Shown: positions 1 to 6,746, numbered from the stretch's first letter. The stretch: DNA of 10,484 nucleotides from CAYSPU01 sp964432995 (GCA_964432995.1 CAYSPU010000208.1:1-10484); one strand, 5' to 3'. Numbers and translations: made by a program. The notes: a model not told the origin generated them from the sequence alone.

Positions 1-479
<479 letters not shown>

Positions 480-534
480 AGCCGCGACGAGGCGTTGCAG
501 ACCAGCGCCGCCGAGAGGTCAGAGGTGCCGCGAA

Positions 535-577
535 GGGGACAAGGTCGGGCGCGGCCGGTTTCCCCGCCTTGTGCCCC
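535..577 (+). terminator. GC-rich hairpin downstream of the cyclase gene
   Basis: An imperfect inverted repeat pairs 535-549 (GGGGACAAGGTCGGG) with 562-577 (CCCCGCCTTGTGCCCC) across a 12-nt loop. It lies 56 bases after the cyclase stop and could end that transcript. No T-run follows, so it is not a classical intrinsic terminator. It could also be a chance structure in GC-rich DNA. Confidence 0.4.
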
Positions 578-594
578 AGGAATCGTGCCTTGCC

Positions 595-882
595 TCAACC
601 GTCGGCCTCTTCGCGTCGTTGCGTCTTTGTTGTTCCACCGCCCTTGGGCGGGTCGCCCTCCGGCTCATAGGGACCGCCGATGGCCCAATCGTGCGGCAGG
701 CGCACGGCCTGCCAGTTGGCGTCGTTGAAGGCCACCGCCTCGGCGCCCGCCTGGGCGCCCCGGGCGAACCTCCAGTCGCGATGGAAGTTCTCGACCCGAC
801 GCGGCGAGGCCTCGGCGGCGACTGCCGTCACGAGTGAGGAAGAGAGGAGCAGGACCAGCAGACTGGAAGCGCGGTGGTGCAT
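595..882 (-). pseudogene. N-terminal remnant of a secreted GH2 beta-galactosidase-type glycoside hydrolase
   Basis: The 95-codon minus-strand frame begins with a good Sec signal peptide: MHHR, a hydrophobic stretch over residues 8-20, and Ala-rich cleavage near residues 22-24. Residues about 29-79 then match the start of the GH2 sugar-binding domain: a NFHRDWRF segment, FNDANWQAV, and LPHDWAIGGP at 62-71. GH2 enzymes normally continue to a GWYRKTF-type strand and run for 600 or more residues. Here the match stops near residue 83 (about base 634) and runs into TTKTQRREEADG and a stop. No further GH2 sequence is seen down to the cyclase gene, so the active-site domain is missing. No convincing ribosome binding site precedes the ATG. 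It is probably a decayed or rearranged gene. A short secreted peptide is possible but unlikely, and an assembly break is a further option. Confidence 0.7.
606..651. repeat. Break-point sequence: tandem-like tract plus 14-bp palindrome
   Basis: Where the GH2 match ends there is a low-complexity tract at 609-630 built on imperfect copies of TTCGCGTCG/TTGCGTCTT. Beside it at 638-651 lies a palindrome, CCGCCC-TT-GGGCGG. The tract reads TKTQRREE on the minus strand. I recall similar tracts as scattered intergenic repeats in many environmental bacterial genomes, but this is from memory and unverified. Its position suggests it marks the deletion or insertion junction. Confidence 0.4.
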
Positions 883-982
883 GGTATGATGCAGTTGTTC
901 TGCCGGCGGGTCCGCCGAGCGGCAACGTCAATCAGATCGATACGCAGCGACAGTAGTCCTTGCGCATGTAGCGATGAAGAAA
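883..982. other. Non-coding spacer upstream of the GH2 remnant
   Basis: No supported gene was found. This was presumably the upstream region of the minus-strand GH2 gene. The only structure seen is a small GGCGG/CCGCC inverted repeat near 904-915. I see no convincing promoter. Confidence 0.4.
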
Positions 983-1041
983 CCCTCACCCGCCCTGACG
1001 GGCGCCCTCTCCCATCGGATGGGAGAGGGCGGGGGTGAGGG
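983..1041 (-). repeat. 59-bp palindromic repeat element, intergenic copy
   Basis: The outer arms CCCTCACCC (983-991) and GGGTGAGGG (1033-1041) enclose a near-perfect inner palindrome, 1004-1016 with 1018-1030 (GATGGGAGAGGGC on the right). A small hairpin, GCCC-TGAC-GGGC, sits at 992-1003 on one side only and gives the element an orientation. Read on the minus strand it encodes LTPALSHPMGEG. The same element lies on the opposite strand inside the kinase gene at 1962-2022 and, more diverged, at 1662-1722. No transposase is nearby, so any mobility would depend on factors elsewhere. Confidence 0.85.
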
Positions 1042-1222
1042 AGCCCGGTGCATGGAATTGTGACGTTGAGTATGCATCCCCGGGGCAGTCTTTATCCCTG
1101 GGGGAACACCGGCTCGACTGTGAACCAGGACGGATAGACTCCCCGGGGGTGCCGACTTCCTCGCCCCTGAAGCAGCCCTCGTCCCCATGTAACATCCTCT
1201 TGGTTTTGCTTCTGGAGAAGGC
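1042..1222 (+). other. Leader region of the kinase gene
   Basis: This 181-base stretch between the palindromic element and the kinase start must contain the kinase promoter unless transcription starts further upstream. It holds one copy of the 34-bp repeat (1077-1110) and a CCCCGGGG palindrome near 1140-1147. No good sigma-70 -35/-10 pair is visible. A purine-rich ribosome binding site, GGAGAAGG, lies at 1214-1221 just before the ATG at 1223. Confidence 0.5.
1077..1110 (+). repeat. 34-bp repeat, copy 1 (upstream of kinase gene)
   Basis: The core CCCCGGGGCAGTCTT is shared exactly with copy 2 at 5522-5555, and 29 of 34 positions match by hand alignment. It lies 112 bases before the kinase ATG in the same orientation as copy 2. 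It could be a dispersed repeat or a shared regulatory site. Two copies alone cannot decide. Confidence 0.7.
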
Positions 1223-4200
1223 ATGGAAACGGTACAACGCGACCCGCAGATGTCAGCCGGCAACCCATGCCCAAATTGCGGAACGCCGCTCCAACCCGGC
1301 GCGCTGGGCGGTCTCTGCCCCGCCTGCCTCCTCCGGCAAGGCGCGACTCAGGATTCGGCCACGGAAGGGGGCGCCAGACCGTTCGTGCCACCCACCCCTG
1401 CCGAACTCACCCCTTTCTTTCCGCAACTCGAGATCATCGAGCTTGTCGGCAAAGGCGGCATGGGCGCGGTCTACAAAGCGCGACAGAAACAACTGGATCG
1501 CCTGGTCGCCCTCAAGATCCTGCCGCCCGGGATTGGCGACGAGCCCGCGTTCGCCGAGCGCTTCGCGCGTGAAGCCAAGGCCCTCGCCAGGTTGAATCAC
1601 CCCGGCATCGTGACGCTCTACGAGTTCGGCCACGTGGACATGACGACCGTGCCGCCCGCGACCTTCAGCCCAGGTCTGTCCCGTCCGATGGGAGAGGATG
1701 GCAACGCGGCGCCGAGTGAGGAAGAACTCTACTTCTTCCTGATGGAATTCGTCGATGGCGTCAACCTGCGTCAACTGCTGCGCGCGGGTCGGATTGCGCC
1801 GCGCGAGGCGTTGGCCATCGTGCCCCAGATTTGCGACGCCCTCCAGTTCGCCCACGACCAAGGCATCGTCCACCGCGACATCAAACCCGAGAACATCCTG
1901 CTCGATCGCCGTGGGCGCGTGAAGGTGGCGGACTTCGGCCTGGCGAAAATCATGGGCGGTCCCCTCACTCCGGCCCTCTCCCATCCAATGGGAGAGGGTG
2001 ATACGTCAGCGCTGGGTGAGGGTTCAACCTCTGCCGCCGCCCTCACCGACACCGCCAAGGTGTTGGGCACACCCCACTACATGGCCCCCGAGCAAGCCGA
2101 ACGCCCCGCCGAAGTGGACCACCGGGCCGACATCTACGCGTTGGGGGTGGTCTTCTACCAGATGCTGACCGGCGATCTGCCCGGCCAACCGCTCCAGCCG
2201 CCCTCGAAGAAGGTCCAGGTGGATGTGCGCCTCGACGAAGTGGTGCTGCGCGCCTTGGAAAAGCAACCGGAGCTTCGCTACCAGCAGGCCAGCGTGTTGA
2301 AGACCGAGGTGGAAACCATCGCCAGCGGCCCCGTCCAGATGGCGCCGTCTCGGGGCCGTGATCAGCGCACCCAACGGGCGCTTTTCGGGTGGCCGCTCGT
2401 GCACGTGGCGTCGGGCGTGGATCCGGCGACCGGTCGTCCGCGGGTCGCCAAAGGGATCGTCGCGGTTGGGCCGACCGCCATCGGGGTGGTCGCCGTGGGT
2501 TACCGTGCCTGCGGTTTGTTGGCGACAGGCGTCTTGGCCTTGGGCGGGGTGGCGGTGGGGGCACTCTCCCTGGGCGTGTTCGCTACCGGCCTCGTCGCCT
2601 TGGGGTTCCAGTGCACAGGATCGTTCGCCGTGGGGTTGGATCGGGCCGTCGGTCTTGTGGCGATGGCGCTCTCCCACGCCGTGGGATTGGTCGCCGCAGC
2701 GCCCGACGCGGCGGGGTTTCTGCGAGTCGAGACTCCCGGCGTGTGGCATGTGGCGATCAACGGGGTGGTGGCTCTTGGCGCAGGACTGGCCATCTGGAAG
2801 CGGTGCGGGTTCCCGCGAGAGAACTCGAGCTTGCTACCTGTGCCCAAGTGCGGGTTCTGGTCCTCTGGCGAGCGCTGGGCGCCGCTTCTGGTGGGGGGAG
2901 CGGTTCTCCTCACCGGCATTCTCGTCTGGCTGGCGGCGCCAAAGCCTCGGCTCTGCACCATGACGGGCACCGTCACGGATTCGCATACGGGGAACCCGCT
3001 ACCGCAAGCGATCGTGGCAGTCAGGCGCATCGACGAAAGCGTGGTTCTGCGACAGACGAAGACCGAACCGGACGGAAGCTACCAACTGCGATGGCCGGGC
3101 AACGCCGGCCGGCTGTACACCCGAAATGGCGTCGCGCACTCGGTCGACCTGGCATTCCGGGTCTCGGCACCGGGCTACGAAGGCCAGGCTGTTTCTTTGT
3201 CGGAGCTGCGCCCGGCGGGCCCCTACGAGTGGGAGCTTGGATTCCGTCTGCAGCCGACGAATCCGGCCGACCCCGGGTCGCCTGAAGAAGGGAGCTGGAC
3301 CAACCTCTACCGCCTGGACCAAGCCCTGGCCCTGGGCTCGCCCGGCAGCGGCTCGTTCGGCCGAGAGGAGTTCCGCTACCAAGTCCAGGGCGACGGCGAG
3401 TCCATCGCCCTCACCGTCATTTTCCGCAAGCAGCCCGGCACGCAGTACCGAGTCCGGATCGAGGACAAGAACGGCCGGACGCGAGCGCTGTCGGAGGGCG
3501 CCTTGATTGAGGAGACCCGACCCGGCGATGGTTACGTCGTCGCCGAGCAGAAGGTAATACTCCGCCGGCCAGACTGGGATGGCATTGCCGCATTCATTCT
3601 CCAGAAGCGGTTGAACAACGTCACGCCACTCGACGCCCAACCTCGACCCGGCCCGGCCGCGGTTCCGACGACCGGTCCCTCCGCAACGGGAGAGGAAGCA
3701 GGCACCGGCGACGCGTCCGTCGTCCCCCTAGCTTCGCCTGGACGAGCGGGGCGTGTTCTCACTCGAGTGCCGTACTCCGCCAAGATGCCTCAGACAGAGG
3801 TAGAACTGTGGGCGATCGCACGCTTTGAAGCCGACACTCCGCAACGCACCTGGTGGCGACCCGACGGCACGGCGCTGGATGAGTTGGTGCGCGGCATCAC
3901 CGGTTCGCAGAACGCCCCCGATCGGGACCTGTATGAGTTCGTGTTTCGAGTGGGCGAACAAACGAATGGATTGCCTGCGGTGACCATGAAAGCAATCCCG
4001 GGGTCCGGAGCTGTGCCGGCGGAGCTTTCCATGGTCGCTCCCGGCGCGCAGGGGGTGGCCGACACGCATTTCCACCAAACGCTGAGCTGCGAACCGGGAT
4101 CGACGCAGACGAGTTTCCGCGTGGGCGTCGCGGTCGGACGGTGGGAAAGCCGCAGGCTCCTGGACTTCCAGAGCTCTGCCTCAACTGGGAGTGAAGGGGC

Positions 4201-4741
4201 CGTCATGCTCACGGTCATCCCCGGCGGGCGAGAGACTTCGGTTGTCTGCAGCTACGAGGGGAAGGAGGGCTATCAGACGCGATTGGTCGCGCTCGGTGCT
4301 CATGGCCAGATCGAGCCCGATCGCGCTGAACCAGAGCAGGGCATCGGGAAGACGACCCGCTATGCTGCAACATTCGCTACGGAGGTCATTCAAGGCGCCA
4401 AGCTGCATCTGCAGCGTCGGCCCTATCAGTGGGTGGAGTTCCGCAACGTCTCCCTGCGCCCAGGCCGTCGCACCCAGGTGGAGGTCATTGATTCCCCAAC
4501 CACTACCTCCGGAAACCTGGGCCTGATGGATCAGGCTCCCGACGAAGAGAGCCAAACCACGCATGTCGATCCCGCATTGCCTGGGGTCACGTTTCGCGCG
4601 ATCGACAACAAGATCCGCGTCGAGTTGCCAAACGCGAGACTGACAGCCGACACGGTGACGTTCGGCGCCTCGAATACGCTGAGCGCCAGCGGCTCCAGTA
4701 TCCATAGCGAACGGAGCGGGAAGGGGACCCCGTCACCATGA
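1223..4741 (+). CDS. Membrane-anchored Ser/Thr protein kinase with zinc ribbon, AxGxx repeats and large C-terminal sensor-like region
   Basis: This 1172-residue protein kinase is probably a transmembrane receptor. The start at 1223 is favoured by GGAGAAGG at 1214-1221; ATG 1250 is an alternative. A zinc ribbon has Cys 16, 19, 32 and 35. The Hanks-type kinase spans about 68-365: GKGGMG 76-81, Lys98, likely alpha-C Glu117, HRD 217-219, Lys221/Asn224, DFG 237-239 and APE 288-290, so it should be active. Two palindromic-repeat peptides interrupt it, at about 147-167 and 247-267. Next come AxGxx pentads (419-473), a likely membrane helix (552-572), a carboxypeptidase-regulatory-like beta-sandwich (about 579-680), a Pro/Ala-rich linker near 805-845, and about 320 C-terminal residues with WWRPDG (877-882) and RPYQWVEF (1066-1073). 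I recall the last two motifs from other Verrucomicrobiota proteins but know no function for them. The inferred topology is kinase in the cytoplasm and C-terminus outside. Its stop overlaps the sigma-factor start. Confidence 0.95.
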   Translation: METVQRDPQMSAGNPCPNCGTPLQPGALGGLCPACLLRQGATQDSATEGGARPFVPPTPAELTPFFPQLEIIELVGKGGMGAVYKARQKQLDRLVALKILPPGIGDEPAFAERFAREAKALARLNHPGIVTLYEFGHVDMTTVPPATFSPGLSRPMGEDGNAAPSEEELYFFLMEFVDGVNLRQLLRAGRIAPREALAIVPQICDALQFAHDQGIVHRDIKPENILLDRRGRVKVADFGLAKIMGGPLTPALSHPMGEGDTSALGEGSTSAAALTDTAKVLGTPHYMAPEQAERPAEVDHRADIYALGVVFYQMLTGDLPGQPLQPPSKKVQVDVRLDEVVLRALEKQPELRYQQASVLKTEVETIASGPVQMAPSRGRDQRTQRALFGWPLVHVASGVDPATGRPRVAKGIVAVGPTAIGVVAVGYRACGLLATGVLALGGVAVGALSLGVFATGLVALGFQCTGSFAVGLDRAVGLVAMALSHAVGLVAAAPDAAGFLRVETPGVWHVAINGVVALGAGLAIWKRCGFPRENSSLLPVPKCGFWSSGERWAPLLVGGAVLLTGILVWLAAPKPRLCTMTGTVTDSHTGNPLPQAIVAVRRIDESVVLRQTKTEPDGSYQLRWPGNAGRLYTRNGVAHSVDLAFRVSAPGYEGQAVSLSELRPAGPYEWELGFRLQPTNPADPGSPEEGSWTNLYRLDQALALGSPGSGSFGREEFRYQVQGDGESIALTVIFRKQPGTQYRVRIEDKNGRTRALSEGALIEETRPGDGYVVAEQKVILRRPDWDGIAAFILQKRLNNVTPLDAQPRPGPAAVPTTGPSATGEEAGTGDASVVPLASPGRAGRVLTRVPYSAKMPQTEVELWAIARFEADTPQRTWWRPDGTALDELVRGITGSQNAPDRDLYEFVFRVGEQTNGLPAVTMKAIPGSGAVPAELSMVAPGAQGVADTHFHQTLSCEPGSTQTSFRVGVAVGRWESRRLLDFQSSASTGSEGAVMLTVIPGGRETSVVCSYEGKEGYQTRLVALGAHGQIEPDRAEPEQGIGKTTRYAATFATEVIQGAKLHLQRRPYQWVEFRNVSLRPGRRTQVEVIDSPTTTSGNLGLMDQAPDEESQTTHVDPALPGVTFRAIDNKIRVELPNARLTADTVTFGASNTLSASGSSIHSERSGKGTPSP
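1662..1722 (+). repeat. Diverged palindromic repeat inside the kinase N-lobe
   Basis: These 61 bases align without gaps to the copy at 1962-2022, with about 42 of 61 positions identical by hand count, including the block ATGGGAGAGG. The translation, TFSPGLSRPMGEDG, parallels the LTPALSHPMGEG of the other copy in the same frame. It falls between the GH strand end (residue 137) and the LYFFLMEFVDG hinge segment (169-179), where related kinases have only a few residues. The lower identity suggests an older insertion worn down under coding selection. Confidence 0.7.
1962..2022 (+). repeat. Palindromic repeat inserted in frame in the kinase activation loop
   Basis: It runs from CCCTCAC to GGGTGAGGG with an inner CCCTCTCCCAT/ATGGGAGAGGG palindrome. 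It matches the minus strand of 983-1041 closely, differing mainly by two extra bases near its 3' end. In the kinase frame it reads LTPALSHPMGEG followed by DTSALGEG. The peptide occupies residues about 247-267, after DFGLAKIMG and before the VLGTPHYMAPE segment, and so lengthens the activation loop by roughly 20 residues. It adds several Ser/Thr residues (T249, S253, T261, S262). Confidence 0.85.
2477..2641 (+). repeat. Eleven A-x-G-x-x pentapeptide units within the kinase
   Basis: Residues 419-473 consist of eleven consecutive five-residue units of the form (A/S/C)-x-G-x-x, such as AIGVV, ACGLL, ALGGV and SLGVF, followed by a looser AVGLVA continuation to about 491. They are introduced by a LFGWPLVHVASGVDPATGRPRVAKG segment. 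The period resembles pentapeptide-repeat beta-helices but has Gly in place of the central Leu, so a beta-solenoid or a set of membrane-embedded segments are both possible. Confidence 0.75.
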
Positions 4742-5481
4742 CTTCAGGCGTCACACCCGGCAGCGCCTCCGGCGACATCTTCGCCACGACGCATTGGACG
4801 GTCGTGCTCGCGGCGGGCCGGCGTTCGACACCGCAGGCCGATCGCGCCCTCGAGGAGTTGTGCCGGACCTATTGGTTTCCGCTCTACGCCTATGTGCGCC
4901 GTCGCGGTCACACCAAGGAAGACGCCGAGGACTTGACCCAGGCCTTCTTCGCCCGGTTTCTGGCGAAGAACTACCTCGAGGGCCTGAGCGCCGAGCGGGG
5001 ACGCTTTCGGGCGTTCCTGCTGGCCTCGTTGAAGCACTTCCTGGCGAACGAGTGGGACCGATCCCAACGCCAGAAGCGCGGCGGCGAGGTTCCACACCTC
5101 TCCCTCGATTGGCAAACCGCCGACACGCAATTCCAGCTTGCTGACCCGGCGGAACGAACGGCGGACAAGGCCTTCGACCGCGAATGGGCGGTCGCCTTGC
5201 TGGCCAAGGTTATCCAACGCCTCGCCGACGAATGCGACGCCGAAGGACGGGGACGGCAATTCGCGGAGTTGAAGGTCTTCCTGACTGCGGGGAAGGACAC
5301 CCTCTCCTACGCCAACGCCGCGCAGGCGCTCGGTCTCAGCGCGGGCGCCGTGCGGGTCGCGGTGCATCGACTGCGGAAACGCTACCGTCAGATGCTGCGC
5401 GACGAAATCGCCCAGACGCTGGCCGACCCAACGCAGGCGGACGAGGAACTGCGGGCGTTGTTCGGTGCCTTCAGCGGGTAG
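4738..5481 (+). CDS. ECF-like RNA polymerase sigma factor, co-translated with the kinase
   Basis: This 247-residue sigma factor has a region 2 at about 42-113 and a region 4 helix-turn-helix at about 189-220. Region 2 contains YWFPLYAYVRRRG, DAEDLTQAFF at 62-71 and a LLASLKHFLANEWDR segment. Region 4 contains LGLSAGAVRVAVHRLRKRYR. A roughly 70-residue linker joins them, longer than in minimal ECF factors but familiar in the kinase-linked groups of Planctomycetota and Verrucomicrobiota. The ATG at 4738 overlaps the kinase stop (ATGA), with a plausible ribosome site AAGGGGA at 4721-4727, so translational coupling is likely. No anti-sigma factor is adjacent, which fits control by the kinase. The acidic DAED motif that contacts the polymerase is present. 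In Vibrio EcfP it is missing and phosphorylation compensates, so the mechanism here may differ. Target promoters are unknown. Confidence 0.92.
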   Translation: MTSGVTPGSASGDIFATTHWTVVLAAGRRSTPQADRALEELCRTYWFPLYAYVRRRGHTKEDAEDLTQAFFARFLAKNYLEGLSAERGRFRAFLLASLKHFLANEWDRSQRQKRGGEVPHLSLDWQTADTQFQLADPAERTADKAFDREWAVALLAKVIQRLADECDAEGRGRQFAELKVFLTAGKDTLSYANAAQALGLSAGAVRVAVHRLRKRYRQMLRDEIAQTLADPTQADEELRALFGAFSG

Positions 5482-5492
5482 TGTGGGCTCAG

Positions 5493-5535
5493 GACTGCCC
5501 GGGCGGCACCGGGTTGTGTTCTCCCCGGGGCAGTC
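5493..5535 (+). terminator. Inverted repeat after the sigma-factor gene, possible terminator
   Basis: GACTGCCC (5493-5500) pairs exactly with GGGCAGTC (5528-5535), extended by GGG (5501-5503) with CCC (5524-5526). It starts 11 bases past the sigma stop. Only TT follows, so intrinsic termination would be weak. The right arm belongs to the 34-bp repeat. Confidence 0.45.
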
Positions 5536-5555
5536 TTCATCCCCGGAGAAAGACC
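5522..5555 (+). repeat. 34-bp repeat, copy 2 (upstream of sugar operon)
   Basis: It shares TCCCCGGGGCAGTCTT and most of the following 18 bases with 1077-1110. It lies 216 bases before the isomerase ATG. It is in the same orientation relative to the downstream gene as copy 1. Confidence 0.7.
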
Positions 5556-5610
5556 TCAGGACGATGGCTCCGGGCAACTGGAGTAGGCAACGCCACCACC
5601 GCGAATCGGC

Positions 5611-5639
5611 ATCCATTCCTTCCCCACCGCTTGTATAAG
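5611..5639 (+). promoter_or_regulatory. Weak sigma-70-like promoter candidate for the sugar operon
   Basis: TATAAG at 5634-5639 is a fair -10 match in otherwise GC-rich DNA and would leave a leader of about 130 bases before the ATG at 5772. The sequence 17 bases upstream (5611-5616, ATCCAT) is a poor -35. A sigma factor with other preferences may be used instead. Confidence 0.25.
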
Positions 5640-5771
5640 ATCCCGCCGCCGAGGCGGGTCGTTGCGCGCGTCTGGACAGGCCACCCCGGTTCCGGGCATC
5701 ATCCGACCAGCCCACGGCCCCGCGGAGGGATGGCGCCCTCCCGGCGGAGTGGAACACCGAACGCGCACGCG

Positions 5772-6746
5772 ATGAAGACAGCACAACCGAATCAGAACCA
5801 GAGTCGCCTTTCCCGGCGCTCCGCCCTGGAACAGATGGGACTCGCGGCCGGCGCACTGTGGACGGCGGCAGCCGCTTCCGAAACCTCAGCCGCACCGGCG
5901 GTCACGGCCGGTGCCGGCGAGTTCGTCCTCTGCTTCAATACCGCCACCATCCGCGGACAGAAACTGGGACTCGCCCGCGAAGTCGAACTCACCGCGCGTT
6001 GCGGCTACCAGGCCATCGAGCCCTGGGTGGAAGCCATCGAGCAATACGCCCAATCCGGCGGTTCGCTGCGGGACATGCGGCAGAAGATCGCCGACGCCGG
6101 GCTCACCGTGGAAAGCGCCATCACCTTCCCTGAGTGGGTGGTGGACGACGACGCGCGCCGCGCCAAGGGCCTGGAGCGGATCCGGCGCGAAATGGACTTG
6201 CTGGCCCAGATTGGCGGCAAACGCGTGGCCCTGCCGCCCGCAGGCGCGACAAACGAACCGGGCCTCGACCTGCGCAAAGCCGCCGAACGCTATCGTGCCG
6301 TGCTCGAAATCGGGGACCAACTTGGGGTCGTGCCGCAAGTCGAAGCCTGGGGTTTCTCGAAGAACCTGTCGCGACTCAGTGAAGCGGCCTTCGTGGCAAT
6401 GGAATCAGGCCATCCCAAGGCGTGCGTGCTGTCCGATGTCTTCCACATGTTCAAGGGCGGCTCCGAGTTCCGCGGGCTGGCCTTGTTGAGCGCCCAGGCG
6501 CACCCGGTCTTCCACATGAACGATTACCCGGCGCAGCCCGCCCGCGAACAGATGAACGACGGCCACCGCGTCTACCCGGGCGACGGCGTCGCTCCCCTGC
6601 GCCAGATTCTTGGCGATCTCCGCGCCGCCGGAGGCCGGACGGTGCTCTCCCTGGAACTCTTCAGCCGCACGTATTGGGAACAAGACGCGGAGGTGGTGGC
6701 CCGGACCGGGTTCCAGAAGCTGCGCGCGGTGGTGCAGCGCGCGTGA
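5772..6746 (+). CDS. Tat-exported sugar phosphate isomerase/epimerase-like TIM-barrel protein
   Basis: This 324-residue protein belongs to the xylose-isomerase-like TIM-barrel superfamily (AP endonuclease 2 fold), which interconverts ketoses, hydroxypyruvate, keto-inositols and similar compounds using a metal. Likely metal ligands are visible in the expected order: Glu191 (PQVEAW), Asp222 with His225 (LSDVFHM), His248 (FHMND) and Glu295 (SLELF). The N-terminal LCFNTATIRGQKL and the GYQAIEPW strand are typical of the Verrucomicrobiota/Planctomycetota/Bacteroidota branch. A twin-arginine signal (SRRSALEQMGLAAG, from residue 14) followed by an Ala-rich stretch predicts export. The start at 5772 is chosen because it puts the twin arginine at residues 15-16, but it lacks a clear ribosome binding site. 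ATG 5730 is in frame with GGAGGG too close to it. The substrate cannot be read from sequence. It heads the run of three genes. Confidence 0.9.
   Translation: MKTAQPNQNQSRLSRRSALEQMGLAAGALWTAAAASETSAAPAVTAGAGEFVLCFNTATIRGQKLGLAREVELTARCGYQAIEPWVEAIEQYAQSGGSLRDMRQKIADAGLTVESAITFPEWVVDDDARRAKGLERIRREMDLLAQIGGKRVALPPAGATNEPGLDLRKAAERYRAVLEIGDQLGVVPQVEAWGFSKNLSRLSEAAFVAMESGHPKACVLSDVFHMFKGGSEFRGLALLSAQAHPVFHMNDYPAQPAREQMNDGHRVYPGDGVAPLRQILGDLRAAGGRTVLSLELFSRTYWEQDAEVVARTGFQKLRAVVQRA

Larger units (their letters stand above)
5482..5771 (+). other. Intergenic region between the sigma factor and the sugar operon
   Basis: This 290-base stretch has no supported gene. It contains a hairpin carrying the second 34-bp repeat copy (5493-5535), a -10-like TATAAG at 5634-5639, and a small perfect hairpin CCCGCC-GCCGA-GGCGGG at 5642-5658 just after it. 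Near the isomerase start is GGAGGG/CCCTCC at 5724-5741. The frame of the isomerase stays open through this region, but the sequence looks non-coding and overlaps the sigma gene, so it is not treated as protein. Confidence 0.5.

Noticed and set aside
1055..1085. TTGTGA and TATGCA as a -35/-10 promoter for the kinase
   Set aside because: The two boxes are only about 10 bases apart, too close for a sigma-70 promoter.
1035..1595. Plus-strand frame of 186 codons overlapping the kinase start
   Set aside because: It is out of frame with the well-supported zinc ribbon and kinase P-loop, and begins inside the palindromic repeat.
983..2022. The three palindrome copies as a CRISPR array
   Set aside because: The copies are hundreds of bases apart, differ in orientation and sequence, and two lie within a coding frame. 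There are no regular spacers and no cas genes.
5184..5771. Open frame running from inside the sigma gene into the isomerase, giving a possible 520-residue protein
   Set aside because: The first half overlaps the sigma-factor coding sequence in another frame and crosses a terminator-like hairpin. The translated extension is Arg/Gly/Pro-rich with no recognisable domain. The Tat signal fits a start at 5772.
4744..5895. Minus-strand open frame of 383 codons opposite the sigma factor
   Set aside because: It is a shadow of the sigma gene and intergenic DNA, with no coherent protein features.
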